Shown: positions 46,401-64,000 of the stretch, piece by piece | Position numbering within the stretch: the first letter of the stretch is position 1 | Layout: each line of letters starts with the position of its first letter | From: Prinia subflava | Taxonomy: Eukaryota; Chordata; Aves; Passeriformes; Cisticolidae | Length of the DNA: 64,000 nt | NCBI RefSeq assembly: GCF_021018805.1 | Contig: NW_026961079.1 | Coordinates: 1 to 64,000, forward strand | Direction: 5' to 3' | Position numbers and translations under genes: made by a program | Notes under the pieces: model-generated | Databases searched by the model: none | What the model saw: the letters and a program-made list of their open reading frames with translations, nothing else | What the model was told of the DNA's origin: nothing

Positions 46401-46747
46401 GAGCCCCTCAGGACCCTCCTAGAGCCCCCCCCCGAGCCCCCCAGAGCCCCCCCCAGACCCCCAAGGACCCCCCAGAACCCTCCAGAGCCCCCCAGAGCCC
46501 CCCAGAGCCCCCCAGAGCCCCCCAGGACCCCCCAGAGCCCCCCGGCTCACGTGAGGTCGCGGTTGAAGCCCTGCACGGGGTTGTAGAACACCTCGTTGGC
46601 GCTGGGGAAGGCGATGGTGGCGCGGCCCTCGGTGATCAGCGTCTCGCCGGTACCGGGGGCGCCCCCCGCGCCTTCGGGGGGTCCCTCCGGGGCCGCCCCC
46701 GGGACCCCCGGGACCCCCGGGGCTCCGTTGGGGGCAGCGCCGTCCAT
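40432..46747 (-). CDS. TRMT1: tRNA (guanine26-N2)-dimethyltransferase
   Basis: Makes m2,2G26 in cytosolic and mitochondrial tRNAs with S-adenosylmethionine. Sixteen coding exons in transcription order: 46747-46551, 45688-45633, 45506-45436, 45365-45178, 44376-44261, 44193-44081, 43999-43851, 43773-43690, 43586-43517, 42842-42708, 42600-42515, 42411-42303, 42206-42130, 42043-41924, 40919-40808 and 40497-40432. They give 582 residues and all phases close. Key segments are [20 protein letters not shown], the SAM loop [12 protein letters not shown] (about 118-129), the catalytic DLDPYGSP (about 188-195), [11 protein letters not shown], the NLS-like [10 protein letters not shown] and a C-terminal CCCH finger ([20 protein letters not shown]). 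The ATG used opens MDGAAPNG. It is shorter than human, with no mitochondrial presequence visible in this exon. A 5' UTR acceptor lies just upstream (exon edge at 46788). Confidence 0.94.
40925..41790. repeat. TRMT1 intron 14 minisatellite
   Basis: About 30 units of 20-45 bp (ggggagaggggacccccggg with aatgagcggggg) fill the intron between exons 14 and 15. Confidence 0.92.
42860..43495. repeat. TRMT1 intron 9 minisatellite (gggttcagggcccagactg)
   Basis: About 30 units of about 21 bp (ctgggggttcagggcccaga, with accaga, ctcgga and ctgga variants) form the most regular array in the window and fill the intron. Confidence 0.95.
44385..45175. repeat. TRMT1 intron 4 minisatellites
   Basis: 44540-44860 holds 40-60 bp units around gagaccccaaactggggtgg. 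44880-45170 holds agccccgggggtctcccc and tatccccccccagcc units. No exon is seen. Confidence 0.85.
45700..46545. repeat. TRMT1 intron 1 minisatellite
   Basis: C-rich (plus strand) units agagccccccaggaccctcc fill 45730-46540. On the sense strand of TRMT1 they are G-rich. Confidence 0.88.
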
Positions 46748-46799
46748 GGCGGGGGGCACCGGGGGGGCTCTGCAGAGGGTCCGGAGCGCTGCGGGAGGA

Positions 46800-46945
46800 C
46801 AGGGGGGGTCACCGGAGGGGCGCGGGGGTCACCGGAGGGGCTCGGGGGTCACCGGAGGGGCGCGGGGGTCACCGGAGGGGCTCGGGGGTCACCGGAGGGG
46901 CGCGGGGGTCACCGGAGGGGCGCGGGGGTCACCGGAGGGGCGCGG
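46800..46945. repeat. TRMT1 leader-intron minisatellite
   Basis: Seven units of about 20 bp alternate ggggcgcgggggtcaccgga and ggggctcgggggtcaccgga between the presumed TRMT1 5' UTR exon and the first coding exon. Confidence 0.9.
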
Positions 46946-47294
46946 CCGCACCGGGGCGGTTTTGGGGGAAAAACGGGGCACTTTGGGCTCGCCCGCTGAA
47001 AGGCGGGAAAAGGGGAGGAGACCGCCCGGGAAAAGGGGAGGAAGGGGCGGGGAACGGGAGGGGACGGGCGGGGGCAGCACGGAACCCCCGTGAGAACGGG
47101 GAGAGCCCCGAACCGGGACCGCGGGCACGTGGCCGGGGGGCTGAGCCGTGACCCCCGCGGGTCCCGCCCCGGTGTCCCCACCGTGTCCTCCGGCCCTCCC
47201 CGTGTCCCCCCCATGTCCCCGTTGTCCCCGTTGTCCCCGTTGTCCCCCCCGCTCACCCCGAGCGCGCCGCCCCCGCGCATCCCCCCGCGCCGCC
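46946..47294. other. TRMT1 5' flank or leader intron, non-coding
   Basis: GC-rich but mostly non-repetitive, with short runs of gttgtccccgttgtccccg near 47215-47245. I see no exon in it. Confidence 0.4.
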
Positions 47295-47703
47295 CCTCAC
47301 ATGGGCGCCGCCATCTTCCGGCGGTCACGTGGCAACGGCGGCCGCGAAGGGTCGCGATACCCCCGCCCGCCGCGCAAAAACGCGATCCTGCGGCGGCGCC
47401 TCCTGGCAGCGCAGGAACGGGCCGGTACCGCGCCGTACCGGGCCCGCGGAGCCCGGTGGATCACGGACCCGCGCGTTTTCCGCGCGTTCCCCGCTCGTTT
47501 CTGCGCCCCCCCCGCGTCCCCAGCTCGGTGCGGGCAGCGCGGGGTGGATGATTCGGCGCTCGGCTGGTGGCGCAGGCGCGGGCGGCGCGCTCGGCGCTCG
47601 GCTGGCCGCCCCTGCCGCACAATGAATGGCCGCTGAGGCGCGGCGGCACCGGGAGCGGCTCCGGGAGCGGCCGCCGGCCCCAGCGCAGCCCCCCCGGCCC
47701 CCG
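47295..47703. promoter_or_regulatory. Divergent TRMT1/NACC1 CpG-island promoter and NACC1 leader exon
   Basis: A YY1-type GCCGCCATCTTCC near 47307-47319, CACGTG at 47326-47331 and a ggcaacgg half X-box lie on the TRMT1 side. On the minus strand the first exon probably ends gcgcccat|gtgagg at about 47299. On the plus strand a leader exon ends at a strong donor, cccccg|gtaagc, at 47703/47704, and joins the NACC1 coding exon that starts at 49213. Two upstream ATGs (47622 and 47626) lie in this leader. The first opens the four-codon MNGR uORF. Confidence 0.62.
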
Positions 47704-51864
<4,161 letters not shown>

Positions 51865-53809
51865 CCCCCGAGCCCGCCCTGGGGACCCCTCCCCACCCCC
51901 CCCAATTGGGGAGGGGGAGGGGACTCGGCCCTAAACTGGGGGACACCGCCCCTCCCCCCCCAGGAATAGGAAGCCCCCCCAGATGGGGGCACCCCCCAGT
52001 GAGGGCGTAGGGACCCCCCCAGGGGCAGGGCTGCCCCCCCCCACCGTGGGGTGGGGTCCCCCAAGCGAGGACCCCGTGAGGATGAGGGGATCCCCCTGCC
52101 TGGGGACCCCCAACAAGGGGCAGGGTCCCCCCCAGCAAGGGACCCACGTGGTTTAGGGACCCCCCCCCCCCCTCAGACGGGCACCCCCAGGGGCAGGGAC
52201 CCCCCAAAGGGACCCCCAGGGGCAGGGACCCCCTGAAGGGACCCCTCAGGGGCAGGGACCCCCCAAAGGGACCCCTCAGGGGCAGGGACCCCCCCAAAGG
52301 GACCCCCAGGGGCAGGGACCCCCTGAAGGGACCCCCCAGGGGCAGGGACCCCCCAAAGGGACCCCCAGGGGCAGGGACCCCCCCGAAGGGACCCTGAAGG
52401 GGTGGGGTCCCCCCAGCGAGGCCCCGGAGGGTCCTGTCCCCTGTCCCCCCTCCCCAGGATTTGGGGTTTTGGGGGGGGGGTGGCAGCGTCTCGGCACAAG
52501 CGCAGCTGCCCCCCCCCAGCATTTTGGGGGGGGCCGGAGGGGGGGCTCAGCTTTGGGGTCTTGTGCTCCTCCCCAGAGCCCCCCCGTGCTCCCCCCGTTC
52601 CCCTCCAGGGCCGCTGTCCCTGCAGGCACCCGCATGTGTGTCCCCCCCGTGTCCCCCCCAGGGCCCCCCCTCGCTCTGGGCAGCCCCTCCAGCCCCCCCC
52701 GTGTCCCCCTGTCCTGTGTCCCCCACCCCAGGGACCCCCCTCGCTCTGGGCAGCCCCCCTGGTCCTCCCCCCACCCCCCGCATGTGTCCCCCTGTGCCCC
52801 CCCCGTGTCACCTGTCCGTGCGTGTCCCCAGGTGTGCGTGTCCCCCCCCCGGCGCTGAGGGAGGTGTCACCTGTCTGTGTCCCCCCCCCCAGAAGGAGCC
52901 AGGACTGCCAAATTGGGGGGGGGGGGCTCCCCCTTATTGCCCCCCCCATGTTGGGGTCTGTACTCGGGGGGGGACACGTGGGTGTGACTGGGGGGGGGAC
53001 AGGGACACCCTGGGGCTGTCCAGTACGGGGGGGGGGTCCAGAGGGGGGTGGGGGACACGGGGACCCCCCCCCCCCTCCCTCCCCAGGGCTTCGCTCCGGC
53101 TGCACTCCAAAGGGGAAACTGAGGCACAGTTTGGTGACAACCCCCCCGTCCCGTTCCGGCTGGGAGCGGGGGGGGTCTCCAGGAACCTCCCCCGTCCCGC
53201 TCAGCCCGGGGGGGCCGGGGGAGTCCCCCGGTGTCCCCCGGTGTCCCCAGGTGTCCCCACTGCCCCCCCAGGTCTCCTGACGTTTGGTCAAGTGCCTTAC
53301 CCGCCCCTCCCCCGGGCTCCCTCCGCGTCTCCGCTGCCCCCCCCAGGCCCCCCTTCCCCCCCCGGCACGGGGAGGGGGCGCAGGGACCTCCCCCACCCCC
53401 CCAGCCTGGGTTCCCCCTTCCCCTCCCCTCTCCCCGTGCCTCAGTTTCCCCTTTCTCCGACGAGTTCTGCCGGTCTCACCCTGCCCGTGGTGGGGGGGGG
53501 GGGTTTGTCCCTGCTGTCCCCCCCCTCCAGACCCCCCCAAAGCGGGGTCCCGCTCGTTGTTCGCCCCCTTCTCCTCTCTCTGCTGTACAGAAGGGGGGGG
53601 GGCGCGGCGGCGGCTCGGCAGCATGGACCCCCCCCCCCCGTGCTTGCGCTTCCCCCGCCCCCCGGGGACCCCCCCAGTGTCTGTCCTGTGTAATGAAGTG
53701 CCAAGACCACCCCCCCCTCCTCCCGGACACCCCCGGGGGGCCCTTCTGGAGCCCCCTGGAGGTTGCACATGAACTGCTGTTGGGCGCGAGGGAGCGTGTG
53801 AATAGTGAA
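51865..53809 (+). other. NACC1: NACC1 3' UTR
   Basis: About 1.95 kb separates the stop and the polyadenylation signal, without another credible gene. At 52170-52400 it holds about eight units of 28-30 bp (aggggcagggacccccc with aaagggacccc). The distal part (53250-53800) is less repetitive. Confidence 0.7.
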
Positions 53810-53815
53810 AATAAA
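53810..53815 (+). terminator. NACC1: NACC1 polyadenylation signal AATAAA
   Basis: The signal sits in gtgaaaataaacacagag, after the long UTR. Confidence 0.8.
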
Positions 53816-53929
53816 CACAGAGTTTGTAACAGCGGCGGCTGCGCCCCAAAATCCGCCCCCAAAATCCGGGGGGGGGGGGGGCGGGGGTGGGGAGGGGGCG
53901 CGGGGGGCGCGCGGGGCTGGCCCCGCCCC

Positions 53930-54060
53930 TTCCCGCCCTTATATGGGCGGGCGGAAGCGGCCCCGCCCACCCCCGCGCGCTCGGCCACGCCCCCTTCCCG
54001 TGGCGTCATCGTTTCCTTATATGGGCATGGAAGCGGCGGGGGCGGGGCCGGGAATCCCCG
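53930..54060 (+). promoter_or_regulatory. IER2: IER2 promoter with two perfect CArG boxes
   Basis: CCTTATATGG occurs twice, at 53937-53946 and 54015-54024, matching CC(A/T)6GG exactly. Each is followed by GGAAG or CGGAAG within about 15 bp, as in SRF-TCF elements. A GC box (ccacgccccc) and a CRE-like TGGCGTCA (54001-54008) lie between them. This arrangement fits an immediate-early, serum-inducible gene. Confidence 0.82.
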
Positions 54061-54079
54061 GGAATCGGGCGGGGGGCAC

Positions 54080-54435
54080 GGGGGGCACTGGGACCCCCCC
54101 CCCAGGAAAGAGGGGGGCAAAGAGACCCCCCCAAAACACACAGGGGGGCACAGGGACCCCCCCAAAACACAGGGGTGGGCAAAGAGACCCCCCCCAAACA
54201 CGCGGGGGGGCAGAGGGACCCCCAGCTCACGGGGGGGGGGGGCACAGGGACCCCTCAAACCGTGGGGGGGAGCACAGGACACCCCCAACCCACGAGGGCC
54301 CCCCCACCGCGGGGGGGGCACAGGCACCCCCTCCCTCCCAGGACCCCCCCAGCCCCTGGCGGGACCGCGCGGAGCCCCCAAACCCGGGGGACCCCCCCGG
54401 TGTGAGCGGGGGGGGCACAGGGACCCCCAATCCAT
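54080..54435. repeat. Minisatellite between the IER2 promoter and start codon
   Basis: Units of 30-40 bp contain ggggggcacagggacccccc and aaaacac. This may be in the 5' UTR or just upstream, depending on the transcription start. Confidence 0.8.
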
Positions 54436-54717
54436 GGGCGGGGGGTTCAGACCCCCCCCGATCCGCGGGAATTCCGGCCCCCCCCTCGGGCACGGCCCCC
54501 CCTCGGCGCCGTTTCCGTCCCCGGCGCCGCCGAGACGCGCGGAGCCGCCCCGGGGCCGGATGCGGTGGCGGGGAGGGGGCCCGGGGGGGCCCGGGGGGAT
54601 CGGGGGGGGCCCGGGGCGGTCCCGGGGCCGGATGCGGTGGCGGGGGGGGCCCGGGGGGGCCGGGCCGGTACAAGAAGCGCGGCGGGGCCGTCCCGGCGCA
54701 CTCGGGGCGCGGCCGCC

Positions 54718-55407
54718 ATGGAGGAGGCGCAGCGGCTGCTGGCGGTGTCGGTGTGGAAGCTTTACCGGTGCCGCCTGCGGCGGGGCGGCCTCCGCCTGCA
54801 CCGGAGCCTGCAGCTCTCGCTGCTCGTCCGCGCCGCCCGCCACCGCTACCTGAGCGCCCGCGCCGCCGCCGAGACCCTCCCGGAGACCCCCGCGCCGTGC
54901 GGAGCGACCCCCGAACCGGGGGACCCCCCGAGCGGGGACCCCCGCGCCGCCCGGGGCGCCAACGAACCGACCGCGGAGCGCCCGGAGCCACCGAGCCCCA
55001 GAAGCGACCGGACATGGGGGAGCCCCCGAAGGGACTGCACCGGGGACCCCCCGGATCTACCGAGCGGAGCGCCCCGCACTGACCGGGACCGGGGATGCCC
55101 CCCCTGCCCACCGGCCGAGGGTCCCCCGAGCCCCCCAACCGGGGCCAGCCCGGCCCCACGGACCGCGGAGCCGCCTCCCGCCCCGGACCCCGCGAACCGG
55201 GACCCCCCGAGCGCGGCCGGAGCCCCCCGGGCCGGGCAGAAGCGGCGCAGCAGCGGCTCGGAGGGGCCGGCACCGGGGCCGGTACCGAGCAAACGGGCGC
55301 GGCTGGAGGCGGAGGCGCCGCCGCTGCCCCCGGGGCCGCCCGGGCGCTGCTCGGGGCCGCCCGCAGCCGCCTTCGGCTTCCTGGTCCGCGCCGTGGGGGC
55401 GTGCTGA
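54718..55407 (+). CDS. IER2: Immediate early response protein 2
   Basis: A single-exon nuclear protein of 229 residues (human 223) induced by growth factors. The N-terminal signature EAQRLLAVSVWKLYRCRL, then RGGLRLHRSLQLSLLVRAAR, is the IER2/IER5 family domain (residues 3-50). The basic NLS-like GQKRRSSGSEG and VPSKRARLEAEAP lie near 170-200, and the C-terminal FGFLVRAVGAC corresponds to the conserved LVRAV end. The middle (about 55-165) is proline-rich and poorly conserved, with many repeated GDPPS and PPSP-like steps that match its GC load. The ATG is in perfect Kozak context (gccgccATGG). It lies next to CACNA1A, as in human. Confidence 0.94.
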   Translation: MEEAQRLLAVSVWKLYRCRLRRGGLRLHRSLQLSLLVRAARHRYLSARAAAETLPETPAPCGATPEPGDPPSGDPRAARGANEPTAERPEPPSPRSDRTWGSPRRDCTGDPPDLPSGAPRTDRDRGCPPCPPAEGPPSPPTGASPAPRTAEPPPAPDPANRDPPSAAGAPRAGQKRRSSGSEGPAPGPVPSKRARLEAEAPPLPPGPPGRCSGPPAAAFGFLVRAVGAC

Positions 55408-55409
55408 GC

Positions 55410-55870
55410 CCGCCGGGACCCCCGGACACACGGACATTAACGGGGATCCCCCCCCGGACACACGGACATTAACGGGGATCCCCCCCCGGACACACGGACC
55501 CGGTTCTGGAACACCCCGGGACACCCGGACATTAACGGGGATCCCCCCCCGGACACACGGACATTAACGGGAATCCCCCCCCGGACACACGGACATTAAC
55601 GGGGATCCCCTCGGACACCCGGACATTAACGGGGATCCCCCCCCGGACACTCGGACATTAACGGGGATCCCGCCGGACACTCGGACATTAACGGGAATCC
55701 CCCCCCGGACACACGGACATTAACGGGAATCCCCCCCGGACACACGGACATTAACGGGGATCCCCCCCGGACACCCGGACATTAACGGGGATCCCCTCGG
55801 ACACACGGACATTAACGGGGATCCCCCCGGACACGCGGAACCGGTTCTGGAACCCCCCGGGACACGCGGA
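55410..55870 (+). repeat. IER2 3' UTR minisatellite
   Basis: About 14 units of 27-30 bp (cggacacacggacattaacg then gggatcccccc) begin some 20 bp after the stop codon. They lie upstream of the polyadenylation signal, so they are part of the predicted mRNA. Confidence 0.93.
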
Positions 55871-56041
55871 ACTGGAACGGGGATCCCCGAACTGGTGCGG
55901 GTACCCCCCGATGGACCGGAACGGGGCCGTGACGGCTCCCGGGGCTCCCGGGGGGCGTTCGCGAGCTTGGGGGGGGCTCCAGGCTGGACCTGTCCTCACG
56001 CCCCCCCTTTTAATTTTGCTTAATTATTATTTTGTTAATCC

Positions 56042-56047
56042 AATAAA
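56042..56047 (+). terminator. IER2: IER2 polyadenylation signal AATAAA
   Basis: The signal lies in a rare A/T-rich patch (taattattattttgttaatccaataaaaa), about 635 nt after the stop. The ATTATTATTTTG run resembles a weak AU-rich element. Confidence 0.82.
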
Positions 56048-56523
56048 AATGGGTTTCGTGCAGCCGCTGCCTCGGGGGCAGTTCGGGGGGGTCGCTGTGA
56101 CCCGTCCCGGGTTTGGGGGGGATCCGAGGGTTCGGGGGGCGCTCGGTGCCCCCCCCTGCCGGGTCGGGGCCGCTCGGTCCGGACCGGGGGCGGGGGAATT
56201 CGGAGCCCGGGGCCCCCCCCCGCCTCTTCCTGCTCGGGTTTTCCGCCCGAGCGGGGCCCGGGGGCGGGAGGGACGGGAACGTCCGGCACCTGCCGCGGGG
56301 GCGGGGGCTCCACCCGGGAAACCCCCCCCGGTCCGAGGGGGCCGTGCGGGGTTACCGGGGGTCACGGGGGGCTCCGGGCCCGCGAGGGTTCCTGTGTCCC
56401 CCCCCCACGCCGCGCTGTGTCCCCCCCTCGCCCCCCGCCCCGATCCCGGGAAGGAGCGAGACGGGCTCGATCCAAAATTCCTTTTTTTTTTAATGGTTCC
56501 GTTTGGGACTTTTCGGGTTCGGG

Positions 56524-56574
56524 TTCTTTTTTTTTTTTTTTTTTTTTTTTTCTTTTTTTTGCCTTTTTTGTCTT
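56524..56574. repeat. Poly-T tract (poly-A on the CACNA1A strand)
   Basis: A run of about 24 T, then C, eight T, gcc and six T. A shorter run is at 56480-56491. On the minus strand this genomic A-tract begins a few bases downstream of the CACNA1A AATAAA. Confidence 0.95.
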
Positions 56575-56579
56575 TGATC

Positions 56580-56585
56580 TTTATT
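56580..56585 (-). terminator. CACNA1A: CACNA1A polyadenylation signal AATAAA
   Basis: The minus-strand AATAAA lies about 490 nt after the CACNA1A stop and about 530 bp from the opposing IER2 signal. Confidence 0.72.
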
Positions 56586-57077
56586 TCTGGTTTCGGTAAC
56601 TCGGTTCATGCAATGGCGGCGGCCCCGGTTCCGCCGCCTCCGTGCCTCGGGCGGGGGGGGGCCGGTGCCCGTTCCCGGTGCCCGTTCCCGGTGCCCGTTC
56701 CCGGTGCCGGTGCCCGGTGCCGGTGCCCGTTCCCGCCGTTCCCGGTGGCGGTACCCGGGGCCCGGGGCCCGTCCCGGAGCCTCCCGGGCTCCGCTCCCCC
56801 GGCCCGGCGGCTCCTCCCGGCCGGGGGCTCCCTCCGGGCGTGGGGAGGGTCGGGGGGTCCCGGGGAGGTTCGGGGGTCCCGGGGCCGCCCCCCCGCGGCG
56901 GCGGCGGCTCCTCCAGATGATAAAACTCATCCATAGCCCCGGGGGCGGGCGGGGGGGGGTACGGGGCGGGTGGCGACGCCCACCCCCCTGGCCGCGACAC
57001 GCCGCTGTGCGTGCGCGCCCTGTCGCGATATGTCGGCTACGTGCGCGCCCTGTCGCGACACGTCGTGGGAGGCGCCG

Positions 57078-63418
<6,341 letters not shown>

Positions 63419-63479
63419 CTGCGGGGACGCGCGGGTGGCACGGGTGGCTCCGGGCGTCCTCGGGGACCCGTGGGGACAC

Positions 63480-64000
63480 CCCGAGCCCCTGTGTCCCCTT
63501 GTCGCCTTATGCCGCCCGTGTCTCCGGTCCCCCTGTGTCCCCAGGTGTCCCCCATGTCCTCGGGTGTCCCCAGGTGTCCCTGGGTATTCCCCCGTGTCCC
63601 CGGGTGTCCCCCGTATTCCCGGGTGTCCCCATGTCCCTGGTTGTCCCCCGTGTCCCTGGGTGTCCCCTCGTGTCTCTGGGTGTCCCCCTGTGTCCCCGGG
63701 TGTCCCCCTGTGTCCCCGGGTGTCCCCCCTTTGTCCCCCTGTGTCCCCCTGTGTCCCCTGGTGTCCCCCCGTGTCCCCTTTGTCCCCCCGTGTCCCCCGT
63801 GTCCCCCCGTGTCCCTGGTTGTCCCCCGTGTCCCCGGGTGTCCCCCCGTGTCCCCTTTGTCCCCCCGTGTCCCTGGTTGTCCCCCGTGTCCCCGGGTGTC
63901 CCCCCGTGTCCCCTTTGTCTCCCCGTGTCCCCCCGTGTCCCTGGTTGTCCCCCGTGTCCCCCCGTGTCCCCCGTGTCCCCTGGTGTCCCCCCGTGTCCCC
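63480..64000. repeat. CACNA1A intronic minisatellite at the right edge
   Basis: gtgtccccgggtgtccccc and cccgtgtccctggttgtcc units run to the end of the window. They are similar in type to the spacers of the DHPS and NACC1 arrays. Confidence 0.9.

Noticed and set aside
54436..54717. An upstream IER2 coding exon
   Set aside because: The family is single-exon and the ATG at 54718 has an ideal context. The upstream open frame is only GC-rich leader.

Overview
The window looks like a gene-dense, extremely GC-rich piece of a bird (sauropsid) microchromosome. Vertebrate gene structures with GT-AG introns are clear, exons are strongly GC-biased, intergenic gaps are short, and almost every intron is filled by a minisatellite rather than by transposons. 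The gene content matches two parts of human 19p13.1-13.2. No prokaryotic feature, tRNA or rRNA was found, and no LINE, LTR or DNA transposon was recognised by eye.

Layout, left to right: TNPO2 3' part (+, 384-5458); FBXW9 (+, 8190-12316); DHPS (+, 13128-17642); WDR83 (-, 18068-20916), tail-to-tail with DHPS and head-to-head with WDR83OS (+, 21531-22180); MAN2B1 (+, 23268-40351, 24 coding exons); TRMT1 (-, 40432-46747, 16 coding exons), tail-to-tail with MAN2B1 only 80 bp away; NACC1 (+, 49233-51864), sharing a divergent promoter with TRMT1; IER2 (+, 54718-55407, single exon) behind two serum-response elements; and the 3' part of CACNA1A (-, 57078-63418), whose 5' part lies beyond the right edge. 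Exons were placed by protein homology recalled from the human families, by reading phase, and by GT/AG borders. Phases close through every gene except at a few single-base indels.

The order TNPO2-FBXW9-DHPS-WDR83-WDR83OS-MAN2B1 and the order TRMT1-NACC1-IER2-CACNA1A each match human. The first block is in the opposite relative orientation and is fused to the second at about 40.35-40.43 kb, so that short gap is a rearrangement junction relative to human.

The most unusual content is a class of minisatellite built from exon edges. At least seven exon borders (DHPS exon 2 donor; MAN2B1 exon 4 acceptor and donor, exon 5 acceptor, exon 14 acceptor, exon 21 donor; NACC1 exon 5 donor) and the TNPO2 stop-codon region were copied, each with its splice site or stop, into arrays of about 3 to 40 decoy copies. 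Two of these arrays offer decoy splice sites that stay in frame. Nine apparent one-base frameshifts (five in NACC1, one each in FBXW9, WDR83, MAN2B1 and CACNA1A) are best explained by consensus errors in GC-rich sequence, but they should be checked.
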